Shown here: piece after piece, positions 26,256 to 35,890 of the stretch | Position numbering within the stretch: position 1 is the first letter of the stretch | Layout: every line of letters starts with the position of its first letter | Source of the DNA: M3007 sp033764075 | GTDB lineage: Bacteria; Bacteroidota; Bacteroidia; Chitinophagales; Saprospiraceae | NCBI GenBank assembly: GCA_033764075.1 | Contig: JANRJH010000044.1 | Span: forward strand, 29,577-93,576 | Direction: 5' to 3' | Length of the DNA stretch: 64,000 bases | The notes under the pieces: generated by a model | What the model was told of the DNA's origin: nothing | The model's database searches: none | Seen by the model: the letters and a program-made list of their open reading frames with translations, nothing else | Translations under genes and position numbers: made by a program

Positions 26256-26870
26256 TTACATCTGCCATAGGCTGCCCATAGTCAACTCAAAACCGGGCAG
26301 TACCGGGTGGCCGCTAAATAGCTGGGAAAAATCAACCGGACGTTCAGGCTCTTCCGGCCTGTAAACCCAGGTAAGGCGCTGTTGTGGGTCGATCAGCCAA
26401 CCCAACAGGCAACCGTTGGACAGGTATTCCGACATTTTATCTTTGAGTCCGGTCAGCGATTGATCCGGCGAACGGATTTCTATTACGAAGTCGGGTACAA
26501 TAGGCGCAAACCGGCGTTTTTCCTCTTTCGGCAGCGCATCCCATCGCTCGCGGCGTATCCACGCCAGATCGGGCGAGCGGTCTGCGCCGTTTGGCAATTT
26601 AAAACCGGTGGAGGAGTCGAACCCGACACCCAGCTGGGTGCGTCGATTCCAGATACCCAGTTCGGTGGACAATTCGAAGTTCAGGTTTCCGGTTTCGCTA
26701 TTGGTTGGGGGTATGATCACGATGAATTTATCCCAGGTGCGCTCAATGCGCAAGTCCGGGTTCAGCAGGCAAAATCGGTAGAATTGATCGTCCGTCATGC
26801 CGCCGTCGGGCAGTTGAAAGGCAACGCCGGGCAGTACCCTCGATGGAACGGTGGCGGTTTGATGCGTCAT
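26256..26870 (-). CDS. Uma2 family protein (DUF820, putative restriction-like nuclease fold)
   Basis: A 204-residue protein of the Uma2 family, which has a PD-(D/E)xK-like fold and is often found as lone genes in Bacteroidota and cyanobacteria. Supporting motifs are MTDDQFYRFCLLNPDLRIE, SPDLAWIRRERWDAL near residue 100 and PDFVIEIRSPDQSLTGLKDK near residue 125, which carries the E-I-R/K catalytic pattern. The biological role of the family is unsettled. It is convergent with gabD and lies just left of the accessory module. Confidence 0.85.
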   Translation of the reverse strand: MTHQTATVPSRVLPGVAFQLPDGGMTDDQFYRFCLLNPDLRIERTWDKFIVIIPPTNSETGNLNFELSTELGIWNRRTQLGVGFDSSTGFKLPNGADRSPDLAWIRRERWDALPKEEKRRFAPIVPDFVIEIRSPDQSLTGLKDKMSEYLSNGCLLGWLIDPQQRLTWVYRPEEPERPVDFSQLFSGHPVLPGFELTMGSLWQM

Positions 26871-27015
26871 AGGGACAAAATCAGGTGTATTGATTTGTCA
26901 GTGCGGTGCGCAAAAAGCGCAGCGGTTGCGTGTTTGAAACAAGATGCGCGAACAGTCGTTGTTTTCAAGCCTGCCCCAAAAGTAATGATTTTTTATTCAA
27001 TTTTTTGTAGTTTCT

Positions 27016-27048
27016 CCCCAAAAAACAAACATGAGCCGCCCCGGCATT
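27016..27048. repeat. 33-bp direct repeat, left copy (half of a terminator)
   Basis: CCCCAAAAAACAAACATGAG followed by CCGCCCCGGCATT is identical to 42257-42289. The right copy is one arm and the T-tract of a full intrinsic terminator; here the complementary arm is missing. It lies 57 bases downstream of the delta-60/LRR gene. Otherwise the gap 26871-27104 shows nothing coding. Confidence 0.8.
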
Positions 27049-27104
27049 AAAGTTGTGTGTACTGGATGGCCTAATAACGGCATGCCAAAGGTTAAAAGTC
27101 CAAT

Positions 27105-29525
27105 TTACCATTCTCCAACCCGTATTTCAAACCAACGATTTTGGCTCGCCCCCTGTCTGCGCAGCCGTTCACACTGTTGACGCAGGTAAGGTGTTGGATT
27201 ACAGACCTCAATTTTCAATCGGGTCAGGTTTGGCCAATAGCTTAAACCTTTCGGCAAACGCTCAAAGTTCCCGGCGCTCAATATCACAACTTCTGTTAAG
27301 CGGGAGCAGGCACCCAGGCTGTCAGGCAGTGCGGAAATACCCGCATTTACCACGCCGAATTTTTCCAGCTGTTGCAAGGCGCCGGCTGATTCCGGCAAGG
27401 TGCATGATAAGGCGCCGTCTGTGAGCCGGAGCTCTTTAAGGCTTTGCAGCCGGCCCAGGGATTCCGGCAGTTGGAGCCGGGATTCCGGGCCGGAACCGGT
27501 CAGTTCCAGGAGCTGGAGTGAGTCGAGGCGTCCGATAGCAGGGGGCAGCCCGTCCGGACAACGGAACGTCAGGCGCAACGCTCGCAGTTTTTTCATGCGG
27601 AGAACAGCATCCGGGAATTGTTTCAGTTGGGGGATATTCAGTTCGATGGAAACGATCTCCCGAAGTTTTTTCAATGATTTCGGGACCTCCGTCATACCCG
27701 GGGCGTGTATCACTAAACATTTCAGGCGTGGAAATAACGGAATCAGCCTTAGCGCCTCGTCCAGGTGCCGTTGAAAGTCGGTAAGGGAACTATCGTAGCA
27801 AATTTCCAAGAGTTGGAGCTGCTTGAACCGCCGCAATTCGGCCGGGATACTGCCCTCGAACCGGCAGTTGGTCAGGCTCAACCCCAGTAGCCGTTCGGCC
27901 GGGACAGCCGACCAATCCGTCCCTTTGACGGGGAAAACGCAGTCTTGCAGGCATAGATTTAGGTTTTTTCCGACCAAATAAGGGGCGTCGATTTCCTGAG
28001 TACTATAACAAGTCCGCACATTACCGTCAAATACCCAGCGCGTATATGCGCCTGTAAAATAAAACACATTCTTAGTCTTAATTACCGTGACGTTAAACGG
28101 CGAAGGAAGCGGATTTGTCTCCCTTAGTTCCACCGAGGTTTTTTCCGGCTGTTCGGTCGTTCGGATAATGTAGCCCTGCGCAGCAATGGTTGCACTGTCC
28201 AATCCATACATAAGGTTCAGGCGGCCGTTGGGCAGGAGGCGCGCCACCCTGAGCAAGCCGTCCCAGGTATCCACGATAAAAGGGCCTCCATCGGGCGAGG
28301 GAACGACCTGTTTCTCCCAACTAAAGATGCCTGAAAAGTGCAGGCGATGGGGGTAAGTCCTGCCGTAGCGGTCGTAAAAACAAGCGACCTCGCCTTCAGC
28401 GTTTGCGTTTGAAAAGGCCATCCAGGTGGTATCGTTTATCACTTGTGGTGATGCTGGGGAGGAGGTCAATGGCTCGGCAATCGCAAGCGTATCCGGCCGC
28501 CCCGTTGGGTCGAAGCGTCTGGAGCGAAATACGCTGCCGAGGCGCCCGGTTTCGCACAGCGTCGATTCGTAGCCATGCAGGATCAGGCTGCCGTCGGGCC
28601 ATAGCGTCAGGTAATCGTCGTTGAGTGTTTCGATGCGGGAATGCACCTGGCCAAAACGGCCATAGCCCAGGTCGGGCCGGCCGTCGGGGAGGTAGCGTTC
28701 CACGCGAACCCAATCTCCGTTATAGCTTACCAGCACAAAACGGCCGTCGGGCAGCATCCGGCAAGCCGCGATCCAGTACCGATCGGCGAGCGTGAGCACC
28801 CTGTCGCGACCGAGGGTCGTGTCGAACATGCCGTCGGGGTTAAGGCGCCAAATCTGGCCGTAGCGGTTCGGGGATTCATATCGGCTGGAGACGAATATGT
28901 GTATTTTCCCGTCGGGGAGCAAAGACAGGCCCAACAACTCGTCCTCTTTTGACGGATCGTTGGTAAAATATACATACCCGCCTCGCCGGAAGGTAGTGTC
29001 AAGGCGGCCGTTCGGTTCAAAGCGCATGACCGACACGTCTTTATCGTAGGTGAAATCGAACGCTACCAGCCACTTGCCGTCTGTCTGAAGCACTGCGCAG
29101 ATGTTTCGGATATTCGTGTTGTACGGGATGGCGCATTCCACCCAGCCGCTGCGACCGTGCTTCGTGTCGAGTTGGCCGTCAGGGCTGAAGCGGACGTTGT
29201 ACAGGCGAAGACTGTCCTGGGTGACGCCGCCTGTATCCCGGCCGGCAAAAACGTGGGGGGACTTCAAAGCCGTCAAGACCTGCAAGGCACCGTCCGGTTG
29301 CACCGCCGCGGCGACGACCCGGGAATGAGGCCGGTTCAGCCACACCGCTGTAGTCGAATCGGTTGGATACATGTAGGGTGTCGGGGCATGGGTTGCCCAT
29401 GCCGGGACCGGGGCCAGGGCGATGCCGGTGCGGGGGGGCTGGGCGAGTGCAGAGAGGTAAACCAGGCAGAGGGAGAGAATGGATAGGTAATATGTTCCGT
29501 ATCCGTTTAAATATTTATTTTGCAT
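27105..29525 (-). CDS. Secreted protein with delta-60 repeats and leucine-rich repeats
   Basis: An 806-residue exported protein with a signal peptide in the first 29 residues (LSILSLCLVYLSALAQ). Residues about 100-430 hold delta-60-type repeats, each with a PDGQLDT-like core (SPDGQLDTKHG, EPNGRLDTTF, NPDGMFDTTLG, LPDGRPDLGYG, LPNGRLNLMYG), expected to build a beta-propeller. Residues about 560-790 hold leucine-rich repeats (LRRFKQLQLLEI, LRMKKLRALRL, LGRLQSLKELRL, LGACSRLTEVVI). No T9SS sorting domain is visible at the C-terminus. The start is one base past the stop of the small ORF upstream, so it is probably the last gene of the long - strand unit. Binding of a protein or glycan partner is likely; function unknown. 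Confidence 0.8.
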   Translation of the reverse strand: MQNKYLNGYGTYYLSILSLCLVYLSALAQPPRTGIALAPVPAWATHAPTPYMYPTDSTTAVWLNRPHSRVVAAAVQPDGALQVLTALKSPHVFAGRDTGGVTQDSLRLYNVRFSPDGQLDTKHGRSGWVECAIPYNTNIRNICAVLQTDGKWLVAFDFTYDKDVSVMRFEPNGRLDTTFRRGGYVYFTNDPSKEDELLGLSLLPDGKIHIFVSSRYESPNRYGQIWRLNPDGMFDTTLGRDRVLTLADRYWIAACRMLPDGRFVLVSYNGDWVRVERYLPDGRPDLGYGRFGQVHSRIETLNDDYLTLWPDGSLILHGYESTLCETGRLGSVFRSRRFDPTGRPDTLAIAEPLTSSPASPQVINDTTWMAFSNANAEGEVACFYDRYGRTYPHRLHFSGIFSWEKQVVPSPDGGPFIVDTWDGLLRVARLLPNGRLNLMYGLDSATIAAQGYIIRTTEQPEKTSVELRETNPLPSPFNVTVIKTKNVFYFTGAYTRWVFDGNVRTCYSTQEIDAPYLVGKNLNLCLQDCVFPVKGTDWSAVPAERLLGLSLTNCRFEGSIPAELRRFKQLQLLEICYDSSLTDFQRHLDEALRLIPLFPRLKCLVIHAPGMTEVPKSLKKLREIVSIELNIPQLKQFPDAVLRMKKLRALRLTFRCPDGLPPAIGRLDSLQLLELTGSGPESRLQLPESLGRLQSLKELRLTDGALSCTLPESAGALQQLEKFGVVNAGISALPDSLGACSRLTEVVILSAGNFERLPKGLSYWPNLTRLKIEVCNPTPYLRQQCERLRRQGASQNRWFEIRVGEW

Positions 29526-29526
29526 G

Positions 29527-29733
29527 TCAAGACATTGCTATGCGGTGCCCCCCCTTTCGTGGACAAGCTATCCATTTATTTTGCTCCATTCCACTATTAT
29601 CTTTGGGGGACAAAAAATCCCATATCCTGTCCTTTTGGATGATGGCTACCAGTATGACAAATATACCACCGATAACACTGGTTATGATGGCTTTTCGATG
29701 TGAAGTTGCTTGGTTTGCTGATGGTGTTCCCAT
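29527..29733 (-). CDS. Small single-TM protein
   Basis: A 68-residue peptide with one TM helix at residues about 14-33 (AIITSVIGGIFVILVAII) and a short polar tail. It lies 40 bases after the FRG gene and its stop abuts the start of the delta-60/LRR gene with one base between, consistent with a true operon member. No family is recognised, and it could still be a chance frame. Confidence 0.45.
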   Translation of the reverse strand: MGTPSANQATSHRKAIITSVIGGIFVILVAIIQKDRIWDFLSPKDNSGMEQNKWIACPRKGGHRIAMS

Positions 29734-29773
29734 GTCATGCTTTATTTTGATCTGCGATTAACACGCTTTAGCT

Positions 29774-30739
29774 TTATGACTCCCTCGGCGCAGCCGCCCG
29801 GCTTCCCATTTTAGGTGTGTCATCTTCCGGTGTGAAAGAAGGCACTATAAAATCTGTAGAATAACGGTACTTGAGCTCTCTGCAAATGCCTTCTACCTCT
29901 GGAAATAGGACGCTGTGCGATATGCCGGCGCAGTACAGATCTTTCAATATCTCCTTCTTGTAACTACCTAAGATGATGATTTTCTTACAAAAAATTCTTT
30001 GCAATAAACCTTCTTCTTTGGAAGTTTTCCGTTCGTTGTTTATTGTTTCAATAAATTGGAGCAAGGGTCCTGCATTTCGCCCATGGATGGTGAAAAGCCC
30101 CTTTTGGGCTGCTATGCGGGGTGTGGCTTTATTAGCCCGCAACACTACTGGAGGTTCTCCTAAGATATCCCTGACAACATCTCCGGTTGTTTCATGTGCG
30201 ACATATTTGCTTACCATCCTTTCATCCGAACTGGATGGAATGGATCTTTGTTTCATGAAGTGCTGGTTAAAGTCCCAGGCATCGAGCATCCAAACGGCAG
30301 CATTCGCATCTGTGTTTTCGTAAGCATCCAAAACAGCAAAATACAGCGCCACCAAATAGCTTTCGGTCCAGTCCAGCAGGCGGGTAGGCATGCCGTAGTG
30401 TTGCATGATAAAAAGCCATTCTAGGTCGTTAGCAGGCATGACAAACTGCTCTTTTACCTGTTTTTGGGCCAACAGCTTGAAATCCCTGAGCATTTCACGC
30501 TCCCAATATCCTTGTTGCCCCGTAATTTTCCATTTGGCGTTTTCGCCACCCCGGTAAAGGCCAGGCAGCAGTTCATAATCGGAATTGGAATGTCCCCGAT
30601 AAATCGGCAAGGTTGAGTTGTTGTATCGGGCATTGTCCTCCTTCAGCAGATCTGTAATCAGCTTAACAAATTCTGCCAGGGATGACACAGAACCGGCAAT
30701 GTAATGTTCGTCTGTCATGGTTAGTGACTTCTTTTTCAT
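29774..30739 (-). CDS. FRG domain-containing protein
   Basis: A 321-residue protein whose N-terminal half is an FRG domain. The name-giving motif is seen as LPIYRGHSNSDYELLPGLYR near residue 45, and the conserved second block is MQHYGMPTRLLDWTESYLVA near residue 115. FRG domains are often found in phage-defence and toxin-like contexts; their biochemical activity is not established. I chose the ATG at 30739 (MKKKSLTMTDEHY); frames starting at 30772 would overlap the upstream gene and at 30718 would be shorter. It is 8 bases downstream of a membrane-protein gene, so the pair is probably coupled. Confidence 0.87.
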   Translation of the reverse strand: MKKKSLTMTDEHYIAGSVSSLAEFVKLITDLLKEDNARYNNSTLPIYRGHSNSDYELLPGLYRGGENAKWKITGQQGYWEREMLRDFKLLAQKQVKEQFVMPANDLEWLFIMQHYGMPTRLLDWTESYLVALYFAVLDAYENTDANAAVWMLDAWDFNQHFMKQRSIPSSSDERMVSKYVAHETTGDVVRDILGEPPVVLRANKATPRIAAQKGLFTIHGRNAGPLLQFIETINNERKTSKEEGLLQRIFCKKIIILGSYKKEILKDLYCAGISHSVLFPEVEGICRELKYRYSTDFIVPSFTPEDDTPKMGSRAAAPRES

Positions 30740-30747
30740 ATTGATGG

Positions 30748-31218
30748 TTACGCACTCATAATCTGCCACCATGCCCAGGCAAAAGCAAGCGGCATGAAAA
30801 AGTCGGGCAGCAAAGCGATAAGGGTGATGTAGGTTCTGACCCCCAGTGGTAGTTCATCCTTTTTCCGATTTTGAGACCATGCATCTTTTAAGAGCAAGGG
30901 CAGCATCCAGGGGCGTTTAGCATCAACCTTCAACGGTTTCATCCGCTCATCGTACCAAACGGTGCATTTGGCCACGATGCCCATAACCACTCCAATCCAG
31001 ATCAACAGGGAAATGCTGAGACCCAGACACGCCAGTATTTCAAAAAAATCACTTTTGTCAAGGCCGCTCGTTGTTGGGTCATAGACCATATCCTTGCCCA
31101 GAACGAAGGCCAGTGCCGCGAAAAGGATGCTTTGGGAGGTGAGCAGCCAGGTGAGGCGACGGTTGATGAGTGCGTGCTCGAACTTGAGTTTGTTGTGATA
31201 ATTGTTGGTATCTTCCAT
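30748..31218 (-). CDS. Membrane protein paired with the FRG gene
   Basis: A 156-residue protein with three hydrophobic segments: residues about 22-42 (RLTWLLTSQSILFAALAFVL), 60-84 (ILACLGLSISLLIWIGVVMG) and 130-152 (ITLIALLPDFFMPLAFAWAW). A soluble basic loop lies between the second and third. The N-terminal charged helix followed by paired TM helices recalls the small sensor-type membrane proteins (SLATT-like) seen beside defence effectors, but the match is only in shape. It is 3 bases after the D,D-carboxypeptidase-like gene and 8 bases before the FRG gene. Confidence 0.65.
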   Translation of the reverse strand: MEDTNNYHNKLKFEHALINRRLTWLLTSQSILFAALAFVLGKDMVYDPTTSGLDKSDFFEILACLGLSISLLIWIGVVMGIVAKCTVWYDERMKPLKVDAKRPWMLPLLLKDAWSQNRKKDELPLGVRTYITLIALLPDFFMPLAFAWAWWQIMSA

Positions 31219-31221
31219 GAT

Positions 31222-32517
31222 TTATTCCGTTTCAGGGTCTGGTGGATTGTCGTGCCACTCATGCTCCTCATCCGGTTCGAGGTAGTTGTCTTCCCATTCC
31301 GCCTCTTCTATTGCCTCGTGCACCTCAAGCTCTTCCGCATAGTGCTCTGCATATTCGTCGTATTCCAAGTCGAATTCCGATTCGCTTTTGGTTAAGCTTG
31401 GATGTCCATAGACCGGGATATAACCATTGATATGTGTGGCAATGACTTTGCCGACACCCAGGGTGCGCAGGTCAAAATGCATGATATCGCCGCAGGCGCG
31501 GGGGCCAAAGTCAATAGCGCCCCAGGCCAGACCGGCTACTTCCCTGAGCGCATAAACCAGATCGGGATGCAGGTTGAGGAAGCCTTTCAGTGGGTCGCGT
31601 CCCGAAAAGCTGGCGGAGTTTTTCCAGTAGCGCAATTCGGCGGGATTGTTCTGCAGGTATTCGATGAACTCCTGGTTTCGTCGTGCCAAAATGCGATATG
31701 CTGCCCGGGTGTCCTGCCCAGCCTCCAGGGCGATACTGTCCAGGTACTCAAAAATCGTTTGCCCCTTCAGCGCCTCTCCGGTCGCTTTTTTCAGGGTTTG
31801 CAGCATTCGTGTGCGTTCTTTCAGCTTTTCCTTGTCGTATTGAATCCATCCTGCCCCGATCCAGGGATTGCCCACCGGGTCTATGTCTATGGCCAACCCA
31901 AATCCATGCATTGCCTGTTTTTCGGCTGAAAGCCGGGCGCCGCTATAGCGTACGCCAGGGCGGTCAAGCCCTAATGCCCGGCCCAATGCTACGGGCGTCA
32001 TGCCTTGGTATTGGGGTTGGGACAGGAGCCAGGCTTCGGCTTGCTTCAGCTTACGCCATAGAAGCAGGTGTATGCCATCCTTAATATTGTGGCCCAAGAA
32101 AGCGGGGCGCACGATGTACTGAAACCAGTTGGCGGCGGTAAACTCATTGTTGGTTGCCTGGGCTACTTTTGATTTGATGCCGTTGAGTTGTTGTTGGCCG
32201 TAGAAGTTGCTGCTGTTGAGTTTCGGTCTTAACTTATGGTCTTTAAACCCCAATGTATCTAAGGTAGATGTCCCTAAAATGCCATCGTGTTCTTTGGGGT
32301 CGAAGTAATTGGCGATTTGGAATTGGTGGAGGGCGATTGGTAGTAAATCAACTTGGCGGTTTATAGCAGCAAGCAAGTCAGATTTTGATATTCCAATCTT
32401 ATCATCTTGAAAGTCATTTTTTGAAGATGACAATTCTTCAATCATCCGAACAGGTACGAATTCTTTCGGGTTTTCCGAATCAACAAAAATACTCCAAATA
32501 TTTCCCTGGTTATTCAT
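31222..32517 (-). CDS. D-alanyl-D-alanine carboxypeptidase-like protein (M15/VanY-type) with acidic tail
   Basis: A 431-residue protein whose central part resembles M15 zinc peptidases, which trim peptidoglycan stems. The metal motif HGFGLAIDIDPVGNP lies near residues 201-215 and the second motif CGDIMHFDLR near residue 340; together these give the His/Asp/His zinc site. There is no signal peptide, which is odd for a wall enzyme and would fit delivery by another route or use as a cargo. The last 60 residues are very acidic (EFDLEYDEYAEHYAEELEVH). It lies 77 bases after the large AT-rich gene and 3 bases before the membrane-protein gene. Confidence 0.75.
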   Translation of the reverse strand: MNNQGNIWSIFVDSENPKEFVPVRMIEELSSSKNDFQDDKIGISKSDLLAAINRQVDLLPIALHQFQIANYFDPKEHDGILGTSTLDTLGFKDHKLRPKLNSSNFYGQQQLNGIKSKVAQATNNEFTAANWFQYIVRPAFLGHNIKDGIHLLLWRKLKQAEAWLLSQPQYQGMTPVALGRALGLDRPGVRYSGARLSAEKQAMHGFGLAIDIDPVGNPWIGAGWIQYDKEKLKERTRMLQTLKKATGEALKGQTIFEYLDSIALEAGQDTRAAYRILARRNQEFIEYLQNNPAELRYWKNSASFSGRDPLKGFLNLHPDLVYALREVAGLAWGAIDFGPRACGDIMHFDLRTLGVGKVIATHINGYIPVYGHPSLTKSESEFDLEYDEYAEHYAEELEVHEAIEEAEWEDNYLEPDEEHEWHDNPPDPETE

Positions 32518-32594
32518 GACAATGGAGGATTTAGGTGCTTAGTTATCAATTAATTGAGTTCAATTTAATTATCAAAAAGGAGCAATGAATTGAT

Positions 32595-35500
32595 CTAACC
32601 TAATGAAAACAATAGGTTGCCGTTCAATATAACAAGGACTTTCCTATGCCAAGCATTTTTTTCACTGAATTGGCTTAATCTAATATTAGCTTCATGTTCT
32701 CCCATTGCCTTAATAGCTTTAACCTTACATTTAAATTTACTTCCAAGCCGATCTTTTATTGCTTGAAAAGTATTCATTGCACGCGCTTCACTCAGGCTTA
32801 TGTTGTAAGCACTATCTCCAGATGCATCGGTATGTCCCACTATTTCAAGCTCGCTTTCTGGTGATGAAAAACCCAATAGTTCCTCTGAACACAACATACC
32901 AATGGCATCAATTCCTTCATCAGAAAGGATACTATCATCATGCTTAAAATATGAAACATAATTAATTTTATATTTCGACTGTAATGTCTGAGGAAGAGGG
33001 GGTGATTGAATAACTTGATTAGTTATTCGGGGGGTTATTTTGCCAAATGCCATTCCAATTTCCGGACCTCCCAAATCAATAAATTGTTTAACTGCCAGTT
33101 TATTGTAATCTTTATAATCTTTAGGATCAAGACTTTTTTCTATCTTGATTTTTTCAAATGTTGGGCTACTGGTAAAATCAACAGTCAAAGTAGGTTTTCC
33201 GGCAGGATAGATGTGTAAGAAGCCTGCCGAAGCGGGCAAATCTATAATTGATAATTTTACGCTTCCAAGCGAACCTTCTAGAAGCCTAAGATCAGCACCA
33301 GAAAAATCAGTAGCCTCAAAATAATAATCGCTTATTGCATAACCATCAATTTGATCGATTCCAAACCACGCTTTTTTCTCTATCTTAAGCCCAAGCTTTA
33401 AAGCATGAAAACTAATATTGTATTCGATTTTTTTATTGCCATTATTCCATTTTTTGGCATTAGGATATTTATTGTAATCCGTCACATTCTCGATAGAAAT
33501 CGTGCCGTCAAAGTATTCATAAATTAACCCGTAGGCATTATACTTTAGTTTTACGTGATACTTATATTTCTCTTCCGGCTTATTGGGATTAACTTCAAAC
33601 ATGCGAAATAAGCTACTAAATTGACCTACTATTTTTCGGTCAGAAATATCCCTAAAGTCTTCTAATAGCCTTTTTACCCAATCCAAAAGGTTCATTACTT
33701 CACGATCCATTCGTGGTTGAAATAATGTAATACTTAACCATAATCTAGTATAGTAAATTTCCAGGGGTTCATAAATAAAAGGAAGATGATTGGTTTGTAG
33801 TTCCGAATCGAGTTTTTTAATTAGTTCATACAATCTATCCTCTTTGAACGAATCAAAAGAATCTCCCGTTATTTTATAATAATTTGAAATTATTTCTTCA
33901 ACATTTTTGTGTTGATTTTGATATATTAAGGCATAATAATTTTTATATATATTTTGAAGGGGAGGATTCCAATAGTGCATTATAGCAAGATCCTTTTCAC
34001 GGCCCTTTTCACGACTATTTATATTTTCAAATCCATATATCATATTTTTTGATGGAGTAACTTTGCTTGAATTTATTAATTTGAATTTGGTTTCGTTATC
34101 CGAATAATTTACTATCAAGACATCTGCGTTTCTTTTTTCTAAGGTAAACTTTCTTATTCCTTTTAATTTTACTGTGTCCTCTAAAATACATTCAGCATTT
34201 TGTCCCTGAATTTTTCCAAAAAATGGAGACACCTCATTGCCAATAGTACTATTATTGTGTATTGGGATTCTCCCAATCACTCCAAATATGAAATTTCCGG
34301 CTTGGTTAATCATAATATTGCCCCCATATATATCATTTTCTTCCAAATCACTAATATAGTGCCCTGTCATATCAAGGAAAGGTTTATCCGGATTGGGTTC
34401 TGATAATTTAAACCTTCTCCTTGTTCCCCCTTCAGGAAGGGCCTGTGTAAATACATATCCATTTTTTTTGTAAACGTCTTCAATAATCAATTTCATATCA
34501 TCGTAAAAAAATGGAACTTTCTTTTCATCAAAAAAGCTCATTTTAAAGTCTTGAAATTCTCTATCATTCAGTTTATCAAGTAATTTTGTCTCTTTAAAAT
34601 ATTTAATTATTAGTAATTCTTCTTCACGTGCGATAAAACTTTGACCCTGATAATTTAACCGTTGTATGACATTATTAATATTTGTATCACGCGAGTCAAC
34701 TAACGCGTATTCTAATAACTCACGAGCAATCCTTTCACTGTTTTCTTTGCTTTTTTTAGCTTTTATGATATGGCTATATGCATATCCAAAGTTTGAATAT
34801 GCCAAACAGTAAATTATTACTTCTGGAGATTTTGTTTTACTAAGGCCGTAAAAAATTTCTATAGCATTAATAAGGTAATCTTTCCATCTATACTCAACTA
34901 TTTCGCCCTTAGAAATTTTTTCTATGTTAATTTCGTTCTGCTCACATAAAAAATCTAAGACATAATAATGCGTTGCTCTATTTATTAATTCTAAAAGATG
35001 ATTTGATTTCGAAGGAATTCTTCGAAACTCCTCAATCAGAATCCTGAAATCTATCAGGAACAAATATGAAGCTACCTTTTTTTTCTCATCCTTTATATAT
35101 GATGTATTTCTTTGAGCGTCTTCTGAAATACCTGCCTTAAGCAGATCCTCTTTAGGCTCCTGCTTAACATAAATGGCTAATGATTGCTTTCCAATACTGA
35201 TATTAACATTCCTTTGCTTACGCGCAGAAAGAACAGCGACAGCAGTCCCAATTGCCAGCATTCGTCCATTGAAGTTTTCTATATATATTTTAACTCCTCG
35301 ACCTGTAACATGGGGATTATTTTTTATTTTTTCAGAATCTGTGATTTTTTTAATTTCTTTCAAATAGCTTGGTGGATAGTACCCATCAATTATCTGTATT
35401 GGTGTGCCTATAAATGCTCTTAACTCTTGCAGCACGGCAATCAATTCAGGATCGTAACGGAAATAATTCCATTTATATTTTCCATTTTCAGCTTGCGCAA

Positions 35501-35831
35501 ATTCATCTACCGTAAAATTATCAGACAGCTTGTAGTTCCGGTCCTGGATTTTATACAAAATGTTTCCGGAATTTGAAATATCCTCATATCCTTCAATAGT
35601 TTGAACCGGAACTATTGGAAATTTCTTTGAGACTTGTTTTAAGCCTTTTTCAACCTGTTTTAGGCCTTCTGATACCGCTTCGCCGAGGTCAATAAAATTT
35701 TCTGAATAATATGAGCTTTGCACATTATCCCAACCCTTTGCGCTTTCATCGTTGGGGAAAACCTCCCCCACCCAAGGCGTAACCTCGCCCTGCCGTTCCA
35801 GAATAGACCGTTCATCCTTATGGTTGTTCAT
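32595..35831 (-). CDS. Large AT-rich protein with M15-like N-terminal region and OmpA-like C-terminus
   Basis: A protein of 1078 residues. Residues about 100-200 (NFTVDEFAQAENGKYKWNYF, then YDPELIAVLQELRAFIGTPI) resemble the DUF882/M15A peptidase region that opens with a short recruitment helix; the catalytic His/Asp set is not fully clear. The last 110 residues form an OmpA-like peptidoglycan-binding domain (ELEIVGHTDASGDSAYNISL, SEARAMNTFQAI). The middle ~700 residues are unrecognised. There is no signal peptide. The gene is strikingly AT-rich compared with all neighbours, suggesting separate acquisition. I chose the ATG at 35831; the frame is open to a TTG at 35888. Confidence 0.7.
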   Translation of the reverse strand: MNNHKDERSILERQGEVTPWVGEVFPNDESAKGWDNVQSSYYSENFIDLGEAVSEGLKQVEKGLKQVSKKFPIVPVQTIEGYEDISNSGNILYKIQDRNYKLSDNFTVDEFAQAENGKYKWNYFRYDPELIAVLQELRAFIGTPIQIIDGYYPPSYLKEIKKITDSEKIKNNPHVTGRGVKIYIENFNGRMLAIGTAVAVLSARKQRNVNISIGKQSLAIYVKQEPKEDLLKAGISEDAQRNTSYIKDEKKKVASYLFLIDFRILIEEFRRIPSKSNHLLELINRATHYYVLDFLCEQNEINIEKISKGEIVEYRWKDYLINAIEIFYGLSKTKSPEVIIYCLAYSNFGYAYSHIIKAKKSKENSERIARELLEYALVDSRDTNINNVIQRLNYQGQSFIAREEELLIIKYFKETKLLDKLNDREFQDFKMSFFDEKKVPFFYDDMKLIIEDVYKKNGYVFTQALPEGGTRRRFKLSEPNPDKPFLDMTGHYISDLEENDIYGGNIMINQAGNFIFGVIGRIPIHNNSTIGNEVSPFFGKIQGQNAECILEDTVKLKGIRKFTLEKRNADVLIVNYSDNETKFKLINSSKVTPSKNMIYGFENINSREKGREKDLAIMHYWNPPLQNIYKNYYALIYQNQHKNVEEIISNYYKITGDSFDSFKEDRLYELIKKLDSELQTNHLPFIYEPLEIYYTRLWLSITLFQPRMDREVMNLLDWVKRLLEDFRDISDRKIVGQFSSLFRMFEVNPNKPEEKYKYHVKLKYNAYGLIYEYFDGTISIENVTDYNKYPNAKKWNNGNKKIEYNISFHALKLGLKIEKKAWFGIDQIDGYAISDYYFEATDFSGADLRLLEGSLGSVKLSIIDLPASAGFLHIYPAGKPTLTVDFTSSPTFEKIKIEKSLDPKDYKDYNKLAVKQFIDLGGPEIGMAFGKITPRITNQVIQSPPLPQTLQSKYKINYVSYFKHDDSILSDEGIDAIGMLCSEELLGFSSPESELEIVGHTDASGDSAYNISLSEARAMNTFQAIKDRLGSKFKCKVKAIKAMGEHEANIRLSQFSEKNAWHRKVLVILNGNLLFSLG

Positions 35832-35890
35832 AAGAAAATCAAATTGAAAGGTTGAAAAAATACCGGTTCCGTCTTTTGGGCCAGACAAGC

